DNA of 64,000 bases from Oleispirillum sp965228165 (GCA_965228165.1 CBDDHB010000003.1:1364001-1428000); one strand, 5' to 3'; positions 12,527 to 20,480 are shown, counted from the stretch's first letter. Translations and numbers: made by a program. Notes: generated by a model not told the origin, from the sequence alone.

Positions 12527-13372
12527 TCAAGGGGCGGGAACGATCGCGCCGGAAAGATCGTCGATCACCCGCGCGGACGCGGCCACCGCATCCAGCACGC
12601 GACACTGGAAGTCGTCGTAGATCCGGTTCAGCAACCCCGCCGCCGCATCGTCTTCCGCCGCCAGATCGGCCAGCCCCCGCGCCGCCGCCAACTGATGCGT
12701 CAACAGCGCCGCCACCACCGGAGACGACACGGCGGATGCGGCGGAATACGCCGCCCCCAGGAACAGATGCATGAACACCGCGGCCCCCGCGTCCCAGGCG
12801 ACGGGATGCTCCACATGACGGGCCAGCGGCGCGCGCACCATCGCCACCGGACGCCCGGCCAGGCAGGCGGCGAAAGGCAGCCACAAATCCCAGAACGGCA
12901 TGCCGAGGCAGAACCCCTCCGCCCGCAGGATCACCGCCATATCGCGCGGATAGAGGAAGGCGTCGAACCCCTGCGGCAACTGGGTGCCCCGGGCCAGGGG
13001 CGTCGCCATGTCCGGCACGTCGGTGCGGCGGATGCAGACCAAGACCCCGGACGCCGCCAACCCGACGAGAGCGCGACGCTCCGCGTCCGTCGCCTCGAAG
13101 GAAATATCGGCGTTGACGATGCCCGCCACCGGCTCAGCCGCGCCCGCCTGCCAGTTCAGAAGATCGTTGAGGAACGGCACCGGCTTGCCCAGAGCGCGCC
13201 GCCCGCTGCGCGCCACCACCACGCGCTCCGCTTCCGGACAGTCGAGCTGCGCCGCTTCCTCCGCGTCGTTGAAGGTCGCCACCCGCCCGCCCCAGCCGAG
13301 AACGCGCGCCGCCCGCGCCACGGGATCGTCCCGCGACGGCAAACTGGTGCACCACACCACATCCGGCGTCAT
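12527..13372 (-). CDS. Uncharacterised protein, possibly glycosyltransferase-related
   Basis: The product has 281 residues and no signal peptide. It is not recognised with confidence. Its N-terminal VVWCTSLPSRDDP, the central GIVNADISF (about residues 84-92) and FLYPRDMAVI (about 139-148) are reminiscent of small GT-A-fold glycosyltransferase-like proteins, in which an NAD or D-x-D motif binds the nucleotide sugar. This is a weak resemblance. It stands alone between the rrn promoter and repeat copy A, downstream of the nifVWZM genes on the same strand. There is no sign of NifA control of its own. Confidence 0.6.
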   Translation of the reverse strand: MTPDVVWCTSLPSRDDPVARAARVLGWGGRVATFNDAEEAAQLDCPEAERVVVARSGRRALGKPVPFLNDLLNWQAGAAEPVAGIVNADISFEATDAERRALVGLAASGVLVCIRRTDVPDMATPLARGTQLPQGFDAFLYPRDMAVILRAEGFCLGMPFWDLWLPFAACLAGRPVAMVRAPLARHVEHPVAWDAGAAVFMHLFLGAAYSAASAVSSPVVAALLTHQLAAARGLADLAAEDDAAAGLLNRIYDDFQCRVLDAVAASARVIDDLSGAIVPAP

Positions 13373-13423
13373 TCCATTCTCCGGCCATCGAACTGGGGAA
13401 CAGGGTACCTGAAAAATAAAACT

Positions 13424-13592
13424 TTGCGGAGGACCTTAGGCCCTCCGCGCCTCCCATTTTTGCCTTTTTGCGCGGAGCGCGATAATGCCTTCACGCGGCA
13501 ACGTGACGGTAAAAAGCCGCTGACGCGGCGAAAAAATCACGGGGTACACAGGGCCCACGGCCCTGTGCGGGTCCGGGCGGAGCCCGGCCTGG
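13424..13592. repeat. Multi-hairpin intergenic repeat, copy A
   Basis: Full-length but diverged copy, inverted relative to copies B-G. It has a GCGGAGG/CCTCCGC hairpin at the left, GCGCGGAGCGC and GCCGCTGACGCGGC in the middle, and GGGCGGAGCCC at the right, next to the nifM stop. Confidence 0.65.
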
Positions 13593-13602
13593 TTTCCCGG
13601 CT

Positions 13603-14421
13603 TTACGCCGCCACCACCACCGGGCGGTTCATCAGGGCGCGCAACCAGGAGACCTGGGCATCGCGGCGGGCGCGCTTGGCGAGGTGGTCGCGGATTGCCG
13701 CGCCTGCATCGGCGAAGGCGACCTCCTCGGCGGGAAGAATCGCGTCGCAAGCAACGAGGTGCCAGCCGAGTTCGGTGCGCACCGGCCCGCCCCATCCGCC
13801 GGAGGGAAGCGAGAAGGCCAGGGTCTCGACCTCGGGATAGAGAACTCCCGCCGCCACCGTGCCGACCGCGCCGCCCTGCATCGCGGTCGGGCATTCGGAA
13901 TGCCGCGCCGCCAGATCGGCAAAGGCCGCGCCGCCCCGCAGCGCATCGGCCAGGGCCTCGGCGCTGCCGCGCGCCGCGTCCTCGGCATTATCGGGAAAAT
14001 CGGGGTTGACGGTGATCAGGAGATGCCGCACCGCGCGGCGTTCCGGCTTGCGAAAGCGATCGGGATTGGCGTCGAAGAAAGCCCGCGCCTCGGCCTCGGC
14101 GACCGGACGGGCGCGCGCCGCCACCGCATCGAGAACCGCCTGCACCGTCAGCTCGCGGTGCAATGCCTCGACCAGAACCGCGTCGGAAATCGCGCACCCC
14201 GGATTTTCCCCGCGCCAGCCCGCCGCCGCGTCGGCGACACGATCGTAGGGCAGGGAAACCGCCTGCGCCTCGCGGGTTTCCAGGATGCGCGCCTCCAGCG
14301 TCAGGGCGCGATCCACCTCGTCGTCGAGGCGCGCCGCCTGTTCCGGCGACAGCGCATCCGGGGCGGCGGAAAACCGTGCCATCGCGATGTTCCAGGCGTG
14401 ATAGGCGCGCAGGTCGCTCAT
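13603..14421 (-). CDS. nifM: NifM, peptidyl-prolyl isomerase for nitrogenase maturation
   Basis: The protein has 272 residues, the usual NifM length. An N-terminal helical region is followed by a parvulin PPIase domain (about residues 125-230) with the RHLLITV opening, the FADLAARHSEC block and the GGAVGTV and GGWGGPV loops. In Azotobacter and Klebsiella NifM is required for stable, active NifH. The start overlaps the nifZ stop by 4 bp, so it is translationally coupled and ends the nifVWZM unit driven from the sigma-54 promoter upstream of nifV. The gene order is the classical one. Confidence 0.88.
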   Translation of the reverse strand: MSDLRAYHAWNIAMARFSAAPDALSPEQAARLDDEVDRALTLEARILETREAQAVSLPYDRVADAAAGWRGENPGCAISDAVLVEALHRELTVQAVLDAVAARARPVAEAEARAFFDANPDRFRKPERRAVRHLLITVNPDFPDNAEDAARGSAEALADALRGGAAFADLAARHSECPTAMQGGAVGTVAAGVLYPEVETLAFSLPSGGWGGPVRTELGWHLVACDAILPAEEVAFADAGAAIRDHLAKRARRDAQVSWLRALMNRPVVVAA

Positions 14422-14876
14422 GCGTCCTCCTTGAGTTCGTGGACTTCAAGCGCGGAATCCGGCACCGCGAACACGCCGCCAGCGAACGCTACGTGATAGA
14501 CCACCGCGTCCGGATCGTCACGAAACACCTGCATCACCTCGCCGATCGCGCCGATTTCCGCCACCGGCCGACCGCCGATCGCCAGGATTTTGGCGGCGGA
14601 AACCTTGTCGCGGACGTCGAATCGGGTCTCCACCCAGGGCGCGTCGGCGGGGATCAACTCCTGTTCGCGGCAGCCGACGACCCGCCCGATGTCGAGAAAA
14701 TCCACCGAATAGATCACCTGATCCTGCAAGAACACGCCCATGTCCCTGACATAGCCGACGCGCCCGCGCCGCACCAGAAGCTCGCCGGTGGCGCGACCGG
14801 GAAAGGTGCCGTCGTTGCGGACGTTGCGGATCACCCGCACCGCGTCGCCGAAGTCGTAACGCGCATCCATCGGCAT
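14418..14876 (-). CDS. nifZ: NifZ nitrogenase maturation protein
   Basis: The start is set at the ATG at 14876 (AGGAGGG about 9 nt upstream), giving 152 residues. The N-terminal half carries the NifZ signature: GDAVRVIRNVRNDGTFPG, then VGYVRDMGVFLQDQVIYSVDF. The C-terminal half (from about residue 95) is a second, looser copy of the same beta-rich unit, as in longer NifZ proteins. NifZ helps pair and mature the P-clusters of NifDK. Stop overlaps nifM by 4 bp. Confidence 0.88.
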   Translation of the reverse strand: MPMDARYDFGDAVRVIRNVRNDGTFPGRATGELLVRRGRVGYVRDMGVFLQDQVIYSVDFLDIGRVVGCREQELIPADAPWVETRFDVRDKVSAAKILAIGGRPVAEIGAIGEVMQVFRDDPDAVVYHVAFAGGVFAVPDSALEVHELKEDA

Positions 14877-14889
14877 CGTCGAAGCCCTC

Positions 14890-15213
14890 CTACCGCCGCC
14901 GCTCGACCGCCGCCAGCGGCACGAAGGCCGGCTGGTCGGGAACGGTCTGGAACACCCGGAAGATCTTTTCCTTCGCCGGGGTGGACTCGACGAAGGCCTG
15001 ATGCGCCGCCGCCAGCAGCCCGGCATGAATGGAAAAACGCCGCGCCGGGTCCTCGGGCAGATCGGCGAGGGCGAGGGAATCGTGGAAGCGTTGCAGGATG
15101 TGCAGCCGATTGACCCGCACCACGCGCGGATCGCAAGCGACGCCGAAGAACGCGAAAAAGTCTTCGGCGGATTCGAGTTCGCGCATCTCGTCTTCCCAGG
15201 CGGCTCGGGTCAT
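14890..15213 (-). CDS. nifW: NifW nitrogenase-stabilising protein
   Basis: The ATG at 15213 is preferred: AAGGAG stands 7 nt before it, and an upstream ATG at 15228 overlaps this site. The 107-residue product has the NifW pattern of FFAFFGVACDPRVV at the start, ILQRFHDSLA in the middle and AHQAFVESTPAKEKIFRVF at the end. NifW binds MoFe protein and is linked to protection from oxygen and to cofactor insertion. It follows nifV by 11 bp. Confidence 0.88.
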   Translation of the reverse strand: MTRAAWEDEMRELESAEDFFAFFGVACDPRVVRVNRLHILQRFHDSLALADLPEDPARRFSIHAGLLAAAHQAFVESTPAKEKIFRVFQTVPDQPAFVPLAAVERRR

Positions 15214-15224
15214 CGCGGTCTCCT

Positions 15225-16370
15225 TCATTCGGCGGCGGCGGGCGCGGCGCCCCGCACCGCGCGATAGAAACGCAGCAGATCGGCCTCGCCGGGGCTGGCC
15301 TTGGCGCGCACCGCATGAACGCGCACCTGGGCGAGGATCGCTTGCGCCTGTAGGGGGCTCAAATCGATGCCCAGGCGTTCATAGGCGTGCCGCACCGCGT
15401 GCGCGCCGGAATGCTTGCCCAGAACGAAAACGTGCGAACGCCCCAGTTCGGCGGGATCGACCGCCTGATAGTTCGGCGGATCCTTGATCAGTCCATCGAC
15501 GTGGATTCCCGCCTCGTGGGCGAAGGCGCCCGCGCCGACCAGGCTTTTGTTCCACGGCACGGCGCGGCCCGAGGCCTCGGCGACCCGGCGCGAGACCTCA
15601 GGATAGCGGCGCAGGTCGATGCCGGTGTCGAAGCCGTGCAGACGCTTCAGCTCCATCGCCACCTCTTCCAGCGCCGCGTTGCCCGCCCGCTCGCCCAGGC
15701 CATGCACCGTGGTGTTGGCGTGGGTGGCGCCGCCCAGGGCGGCGGCCAGGGTGTTGGCGGTAGCCAGCCCCAGATCGTCGTGGGCGTGCATTTCCAACTC
15801 CAGGCCGGTTCCGGCGCGCAGGGTCTCGAAGATCGCGCGGGTGGCGAAGGGCTCCAGAATGCCGAGGGTATCGGCGAATCGGAAACGCCGCGCCCCCGCC
15901 CGTTCGGCGGTTTCCAACACCCGGCGCAGAAAGTCCGGATCGGCGCGAGAGGAGTCCTCGCCGCCGACACAGACCGTGAATCCCCGGTCCAACGCCTTCG
16001 GCACCATCGCCGCGATGGCGGAGAGCACCCAGGCGCGGTCGCGATTCAGCTTTTTCCCGATGTGCTGGTCGGACACCGAAATCGACAGGTCGAGGAACCT
16101 CACGCCCAGCCCCGCCGCCGCCCGCAGGTCGGCGTCGCACATCCGGCACCAGACCATCGGTTCGGCATTCAGCCCCAGGGAAGCGATGGCGCGGATGGCG
16201 TCCCGTTCCTCCGGCCCCATCGCCGGAATGCCGATTTCCAGTTCCGGCACGCCGATGCCGTCGAGCATCCGGGCGATCGCCAATTTCTCATCGAACGTGA
16301 AGGCGACCCCCGCCGACTGTTCGCCGTCGCGGAGCGTGGTGTCGTTGATGCCGAAATGCCGAGGCGCCAT
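15225..16370 (-). CDS. nifV: NifV homocitrate synthase
   Basis: This enzyme condenses acetyl-CoA with 2-oxoglutarate to homocitrate, the organic ligand of FeMo-cofactor. The 381-residue protein opens with NDTTLRDGEQSAGVAF, the DRE-TIM metallolyase signature. It retains the metal-binding HAHDDLG and NTTVHGLGERAGNA and the late HEAGIHVDG motif. Length is typical. A sigma-54 promoter (16410-16424) and a NifA box (16481-16496) lie directly upstream, so it leads its own transcription unit nifV-nifW-nifZ-nifM. Confidence 0.95.
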   Translation of the reverse strand: MAPRHFGINDTTLRDGEQSAGVAFTFDEKLAIARMLDGIGVPELEIGIPAMGPEERDAIRAIASLGLNAEPMVWCRMCDADLRAAAGLGVRFLDLSISVSDQHIGKKLNRDRAWVLSAIAAMVPKALDRGFTVCVGGEDSSRADPDFLRRVLETAERAGARRFRFADTLGILEPFATRAIFETLRAGTGLELEMHAHDDLGLATANTLAAALGGATHANTTVHGLGERAGNAALEEVAMELKRLHGFDTGIDLRRYPEVSRRVAEASGRAVPWNKSLVGAGAFAHEAGIHVDGLIKDPPNYQAVDPAELGRSHVFVLGKHSGAHAVRHAYERLGIDLSPLQAQAILAQVRVHAVRAKASPGEADLLRFYRAVRGAAPAAAE

Positions 16371-16409
16371 GGCGCTGATCCTCCGGGGTCATCCCACGCC
16401 CCTTGATCA

Positions 16410-16424
16410 GCAACCCCCGTGCCA
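16410..16424 (-). promoter_or_regulatory. Sigma-54 promoter of nifV
   Basis: Minus-strand TGGCACGGGGGTTGC fits the -24/-12 consensus TGGCACG-N4-TTGC almost exactly. It is 40 bp from the nifV ATG. Confidence 0.88.
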
Positions 16425-16480
16425 GCGGCAAGAATCGGCTTTCTTGTTTCAAATCAGATAACTAATCCCTAGGCCTAGGG

Positions 16481-16496
16481 TGTCGGCTTTGCGACA
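16481..16496. promoter_or_regulatory. NifA upstream activator sequence for nifV
   Basis: TGTCGGCTTTGCGACA is a perfect TGT-N10-ACA NifA box, 56 bp upstream of the sigma-54 promoter. Confidence 0.88.
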
Positions 16497-16523
16497 AGAC
16501 CGCCCGCTCGGACGAAAGACGCC

Positions 16524-17696
16524 TTAAACGTAGGCGGCGCGACCGCGCATCGTGCCGATTGCCGCACCGCCCCGACACAGGGAAGCCACCTCCGCCACGA
16601 TGTCGGCGGCGGCGGCAACCTCCGACGCCGTGGTCCGGCGCGACAGGGAAAAGCGGATCATTCCCCGCGCTTCCACCGCGTTCAGCCCCATCGACAGGGC
16701 GACGTGCGACGGCGCCATCCCCCCGGCATTGCACGCCGACCCGCCCGAGGCGGCCAAGCCGCGCCGGTCGAAATGGGCCAACATCGCTTCCCCCTCCGCT
16801 CCGGGAAAAACCACCGCCAGGGTATTGCACAGGCGCGGCGCATCCTTCGCCAGAGTCCAACTGCCGGGCACGCGGGCGAGAATCCTCGCCTGCAAGGCAT
16901 CGCGCAGAACGGCAATGTTCCGCGCCTCGTCCGCCTGGCCGCGCCGCGCGATCTCCGCCGCCGCGCCGAGGGCGACGATGCCCGGCACGTTCTCGGTCCC
17001 GGCGCGCCGCCCCTTTTCCTGATGACCGCCCCGCAGAAGCGGACGGAACGGCGTGCCCCGCCGCACGTACAGAGCGCCGATTCCCTTCGGCGCATGCAGC
17101 TTGTGGCCGGACAGCGACAGCAGGTCGATCTCCGTTCCCGCCAGATCGATCGCCACCTTGCTCGCCGCCTGCACCGCGTCGGTATGGAAAATCACCCCCG
17201 CCGCCCTGGCCATCGCCGCCAACTCGGCCACCGGAAACAACGCGCCGGTCTCGTTGTTCGCCCACATCGCGGAAGCCACCGCCACCTCGGACGTCAGCGC
17301 CTTCCGGAACGCCGCCACGTCCAACCGCCCCTCGGCATCGACGCCGATCTCGCGCAGGACGTACCCCTCCTTCTCCAGGTCGCGGCACACCGCCTGAACC
17401 GCCGCATGCTCCACCGCCGTGGTGACGATGACACGGCGATCCGGCCGCGCCCGCGCCGCCGACAGAATCGCCGTGGCGTCGGACTCGCTGCCGCCCGAGG
17501 TGAAGACGATCTCGCTTTCCTGCGCCGCGCCGACCAGCGCCCGCACCTGCCGCCGCGCCGCCCGCACCGCCGCCGCCGCGACGCCCACCCCATGCCGCGA
17601 CGAAGGATTGCCGAAATGCTCGGTCAGGAACGGCAGCATCGCCTCCACCACGCCGGAGTCCACCTGAGTCGTCGCATTGTTGTCGAGGTAGATCAT
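16524..17696 (-). CDS. nifS: NifS cysteine desulfurase
   Basis: This PLP enzyme removes sulfur from cysteine for nitrogenase Fe-S clusters. The start is the ATG at 17696 (GGAGG just upstream, first residues MIYLDNNATT), giving 390 residues. Visible are the PLP lysine in SLSGHK (Lys199), the phosphate-binding GGSESD loop and the persulfide cysteine in GGSACNAGG (Cys322). It is the third gene of the hesB-nfu-nifS unit; repeat copy B occupies the space before it. nifV follows after 150 bp with its own promoter. Confidence 0.93.
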   Translation of the reverse strand: MIYLDNNATTQVDSGVVEAMLPFLTEHFGNPSSRHGVGVAAAAVRAARRQVRALVGAAQESEIVFTSGGSESDATAILSAARARPDRRVIVTTAVEHAAVQAVCRDLEKEGYVLREIGVDAEGRLDVAAFRKALTSEVAVASAMWANNETGALFPVAELAAMARAAGVIFHTDAVQAASKVAIDLAGTEIDLLSLSGHKLHAPKGIGALYVRRGTPFRPLLRGGHQEKGRRAGTENVPGIVALGAAAEIARRGQADEARNIAVLRDALQARILARVPGSWTLAKDAPRLCNTLAVVFPGAEGEAMLAHFDRRGLAASGGSACNAGGMAPSHVALSMGLNAVEARGMIRFSLSRRTTASEVAAAADIVAEVASLCRGGAAIGTMRGRAAYV

Positions 17697-17710
17697 CGCT
17701 GCCTCCTGAT

Positions 17711-17874
17711 CCCAGGGCTCCGCCCTGGACCCGGCAAGGGCCATGGGCCCTTGCATCCCATTTGTCGTTTTTGCGCGAAGCGCCATGAGCCCTTCGCTTC
17801 CGTGCGATGGCTGCTTGCCGCTGCGCGGCGAAAAAAGGAATGGGGGGCGTGGGGGGACCGAGTCCCCCCGCAAA
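17711..17874. repeat. Multi-hairpin intergenic repeat, copy B
   Basis: Full copy. In order: GGGCTCCGCCC, AAGGGCCATGGGCCCTT, GCGCGAAGCGC, GCCGCTGCGCGGC and a terminal GGGGGGACCGAGTCCCCCC hairpin (17851-17869), 16 nt from the nfu stop codon. Confidence 0.8.
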
Positions 17875-17885
17875 ACCTTCCTTCC

Positions 17886-18191
17886 CTATTCTTCATCCTT
17901 CAGCAATTCGGCGGGCAGGACGCGCACGATCTGCTTCAACGCCGCCATCAGGCGCTGTTGCACGCCGCCCAGGGTCATCGAGGCGAGCTGGCAGCCGACG
18001 CAAGCGCCGCTCATCTTCACGTAGACGTCGCGTCCGCGCACCGCGATCAGTTCGATGCCGCCGCCGTCGCGGGCGATGCGCGGTCGCAATTCGGCCAGGG
18101 TGCGCTGGATCAGGTCCAGGCGTTCCGCTTCGTCCATGTCGCGCATCCTTGTGTCGCCGATACCGGGCAGAACCGCCGCCAGAACCGTCAT
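17886..18191 (-). CDS. NifU C-terminal-like Nfu scaffold protein
   Basis: A 101-residue protein from the ATG at 18191 (AAGGAGG 7 nt upstream), overlapping the hesB stop by 4 bp. It corresponds to the Nfu domain alone, with the CVGC motif (GACVGCQLASMTLGG) that assembles a transient [4Fe-4S] cluster between subunits. Full NifU also has an IscU-like domain and a central ferredoxin-like domain; neither is present here. Together with HesB and NifS it would supply clusters to nitrogenase proteins. A stand-alone NFU domain can also belong to general Fe-S repair. Confidence 0.82.
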   Translation of the reverse strand: MTVLAAVLPGIGDTRMRDMDEAERLDLIQRTLAELRPRIARDGGGIELIAVRGRDVYVKMSGACVGCQLASMTLGGVQQRLMAALKQIVRVLPAELLKDEE

Positions 18192-18529
18192 GAGTCGCCT
18201 CCTTGCCGGGCGCAGGCGGCGTCGGGATCGCCGCAACTGCACCGACCGATGGCATTGGGATTGTCGAAGGTGAAACCGCCGCCGCCCACCGTTTCGGCGA
18301 AGCCCAGGGTGACGCCGTTCAGGCTGGCGGCGCTGTGCGAATCGACGAACAACGCCGCATCGCCGTCATGAACCACCACGTCGCCCGGCGCGGGCGCGGC
18401 CTCCAGCGCTAGGCCATAGCGGATTCCGGCGCAGCCGCCCAGAATGGCGGAAACCCTCAAGCCACCGCCGGGCAGGTCGGCCAGCAGTCCGGCGATCGCG
18501 TCGCGGGCGGTTTCGGTCAGGGTGATCAT
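18188..18529 (-). CDS. HesB/IscA-type iron-sulfur carrier (nif-associated)
   Basis: The 113-residue protein starts at the ATG at 18529 with GGAGG upstream. It shows the A-type carrier pattern: LRVSAILGGCAG with the first cysteine, and a final RCSCG with two more, giving the three conserved cysteines. A-type carriers pass Fe-S clusters from scaffold to target, and the nif-linked ones support nitrogenase. It is first in hesB-nfu-nifS, with a sigma-54-like promoter 38 bp upstream and a NifA box much farther away at 18774. Confidence 0.85.
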   Translation of the reverse strand: MITLTETARDAIAGLLADLPGGGLRVSAILGGCAGIRYGLALEAAPAPGDVVVHDGDAALFVDSHSAASLNGVTLGFAETVGGGGFTFDNPNAIGRCSCGDPDAACARQGGDS

Positions 18530-18566
18530 CCGCGCCTCCGTCCAGGTGAATGGCGGCAGTCGCGGT

Positions 18567-18581
18567 GCATGGGTCATGCCA
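18567..18581 (-). promoter_or_regulatory. Sigma-54-like promoter of hesB-nfu-nifS
   Basis: Minus-strand TGGCATGACCCATGC matches the -24 element well; the -12 element is ATGC instead of TTGC but keeps the essential GC at correct spacing. Slightly weaker than the other sites. Confidence 0.65.
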
Positions 18582-18595
18582 GAGGGAAGCCACGA

Positions 18596-18755
18596 TGGGG
18601 CTGCCGCCCCATACCCCGCCCGGGATGATATCCCGGACCCTTTATTCTTTTGTTTTTGCGCGAAGCGCAATCACCTGAGAATAAACGGTATTTCTTCTTC
18701 ACTTCGCGAAAAACCGAAGGAACGGGAGGTCCGGAGGGTCCGAGACCCTCCGGAA
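18596..18755. repeat. Multi-hairpin intergenic repeat, copy C
   Basis: Diverged copy with the same order of stems: GGGGCTGCCGCCCC, CCGGGATGATATCCCGG, GCGCGAAGCGC, and a final CCGGAGGGTCCGAGACCCTCCGG-type hairpin centred near 18742. It lies between the NifA box at 18774 and the promoter at 18567. Confidence 0.7.
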
Positions 18756-18773
18756 AGACTTATCCGGAAGCCT

Positions 18774-18789
18774 TGTCGCAAATCCGACA
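18774..18789. promoter_or_regulatory. NifA upstream activator sequence near the apbE stop
   Basis: TGTCGCAAATCCGACA is a perfect TGT-N10-ACA box within the extended TTGTCG-N6-CGACAA palindrome. It sits 5 bp past the apbE stop codon, 192 bp upstream of the hesB promoter. Confidence 0.82.
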
Positions 18790-18793
18790 ACGC

Positions 18794-19831
18794 CTATTCC
18801 GGGGAACGGACGACCAGCGTGGGCTTCTGCCCCTCGGGGAAGATCAGGCGGTTTTGCAGGGCGGGGCTGACGGTCAGGGTTCCGGCATCATCGACCATCA
18901 GCACCTTGGTCACCCCCATGCGCCTGGCGATGCGCGGCCAGTCGTCGGGCCCGGCGACGGCAAGCGCGGTGGAAGCGGCATCGCCGAACGAACCGTTGTC
19001 GGCGATCACGGTGACGGAGAGAACGTGTTCCACGGTCATGCCGGTGCGCGGGTCGATGATGTGGGAATGGCGCACCCCTCCCCAATCGCGATAGCGTTCG
19101 TAGTTGCCCGAGGTATAGACGTGTTCGCCGGGTTGCAGATCGACCGAGGCGACCACCCCCCACTTCTTCGGATCGCGGATGCCGATGCGCCAGGGACGTT
19201 TGCTGTGGCTGCCGATCGAACCGACGTTGCCGCCGGCGCTGATCACCGCGCTGGCGATGCCGCGCGATTGCAGTTCGGCAAAGGCCCAGTCCAGGGCCGC
19301 GCCCTTGGCGAAGCCGCCGAAATCCAGGCCGACCGCCGGGTTGCGGCAGGTGACGCGGTCGCCTTCGATGACGATGTCGTCCATCGAGGGATGGCGGGCG
19401 GCGAGTTCGCGAATGGCGTCGAAGGGCGGCTTGCGCCCCTTCGGCGGTTCGTTGGCATGGAACCCCCAGGCGCCGACGATCTCGCCGACGGCGGCGTTGA
19501 ACAGGCCGTCGCTGAGGTCGTAATAGCGTTTCGCGTCCAGGATCAGGGGCAGGGTGAAGGGGCCGACGGCGACGGTTTCGCCGGTCTTGCACGCGGCGTT
19601 GACCCGCATCAACTCGCCGCCCGGCTTCCAGGCGTGCCAGTCCTTGTGCATCCGGCGGAAGCCTTCCGAAAGGCCCGCCACCGCCTCGCGCGCCGTGGCC
19701 TCGGGGACGCCCCGGATGGTGATCTCGACGACGGTGCCGAAGACGTATTCCGAAACCTTGGTCTCGCGATCGGCGTCGCCGCATCCCGTCAGCAGCAGCA
19801 GGGCCGCCGCCATTCCCAACATCCGTCGCAT
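18794..19831 (-). CDS. apbE: ApbE-type FAD:protein FMN transferase lipoprotein
   Basis: The 345-residue protein starts at 19831 (GGAGG 6 nt upstream) with a lipoprotein signal ending LLLLTGC, so it should be tethered in the periplasm. ApbE motifs are present: GTVVEITIRG, NAAVGEIVGAWGF, LDFGGFAKGAALD and SAGGNVGS, followed by HIIDPRTG. ApbE attaches FMN covalently to threonines of membrane flavoproteins such as RnfG and RnfD. Near nif genes it would serve a low-potential electron route to nitrogenase, but no rnf gene is in the window. The gene is separated from fdxB by a 245-bp repeat element. Confidence 0.88.
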   Translation of the reverse strand: MRRMLGMAAALLLLTGCGDADRETKVSEYVFGTVVEITIRGVPEATAREAVAGLSEGFRRMHKDWHAWKPGGELMRVNAACKTGETVAVGPFTLPLILDAKRYYDLSDGLFNAAVGEIVGAWGFHANEPPKGRKPPFDAIRELAARHPSMDDIVIEGDRVTCRNPAVGLDFGGFAKGAALDWAFAELQSRGIASAVISAGGNVGSIGSHSKRPWRIGIRDPKKWGVVASVDLQPGEHVYTSGNYERYRDWGGVRHSHIIDPRTGMTVEHVLSVTVIADNGSFGDAASTALAVAGPDDWPRIARRMGVTKVLMVDDAGTLTVSPALQNRLIFPEGQKPTLVVRSPE

Positions 19832-20161
19832 GCCGCCCTCCGTTCTCGCGAAAGGCGGCAAGTCTACCCCCCCGGCGGCGCGGGGGGACAAGAGCGCCGC
19901 CGGGGTCCGCGCCAAAAGCTAGAGCATATTCCGGTCAAATGGAGCCACCTGCGCCGGAGCGGCTTTGCATCGTGGCCAGGAGAGGGGCGAAGCCCGTAGC
20001 GGGGACTACGGGCGAGGCTCTCGACGCCGCCACGCCGCAAAGAGGCCCGGCCCTTCGGGTCGCCCTGCGGCGGGTGTCCGCTGCATTGCGCCGCGCGCCG
20101 CGCCTGTCGGACCACCTTGCAGCAGGGCGACGCAGGCGAGTCCATTTGACCGGAATATGCT
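19832..20161. other. fdxB-apbE intergenic region
   Basis: A 330-bp stretch without a gene, mostly the 245-bp inverted-repeat element. Between the element and apbE is a short GC palindrome (CCCCCCCGGCGGCGCGGGGGG) near 19866-19887. No promoter for apbE was recognised. Confidence 0.5.
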
Positions 20162-20164
20162 CTA
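19920..20164. mobile_element. MITE-like element with perfect 24-bp terminal inverted repeats
   Basis: The ends 19920-19943 and 20141-20164 are exact inverted copies beginning TAGAGCATATTCCGG. The 245-bp interior has no coding capacity, and inner flanks continue as an imperfect palindrome. GAGCATATTCC-type repeats are, to my knowledge, widespread in alphaproteobacterial genomes. The right end overlaps the fdxB stop codon. Confidence 0.75.
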
Positions 20165-20443
20165 AAGCATCGCCGGCGCGTGGCTGATCGCCTTTTTCGA
20201 ACAAGTCTTGGAGCACGCCTCGCAGCCGATGCAGTCAGAGGCGTCCTTGACGCTCATCACCATCGCCTGATCGTCGTCGATGTCGTCATCGTCGTCGCCC
20301 TCGCGTTCCACCAGATCGAGCACCTCGCGCGAACAGACCTTGTAGCAGCGGCCGCAACCGATGCAGAGCTTCTGGTCGATCTCGACGATGAACTGCGGTT
20401 CCCACGGCTGGCCGCCGCGCGTCACGCCCATGATGTTGGCCAT
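20162..20443 (-). CDS. fdxB: Nif-specific ferredoxin III (FdxB type)
   Basis: The 93-residue protein has two [4Fe-4S] motifs. The first is CIGCGRCYKVCSREVL (about residues 27-42); the second is CIGCEACSKTCSKKA. The central insert is acidic (GDDDDDIDDDQ). Length and pattern match the nif-specific ferredoxin III annotated as fdxB downstream of nifENX and DUF269. It probably carries electrons for cofactor assembly or to NifH. Its TAG stop is the first three bases of the inverted repeat of the element at 19920-20164, so the natural C-terminus may have been replaced. Confidence 0.88.
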   Translation of the reverse strand: MANIMGVTRGGQPWEPQFIVEIDQKLCIGCGRCYKVCSREVLDLVEREGDDDDDIDDDQAMVMSVKDASDCIGCEACSKTCSKKAISHAPAML

Positions 20444-20480
20444 TGGTTCGGTCCTTTCCTTGGGTTCGAGGCTGGGATGA

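Noticed and set aside
16524..17873. Longer NifS beginning at 17873
   Set aside because: The extra 59 residues translate repeat copy B; family N-termini and the ribosome site both point to 17696.
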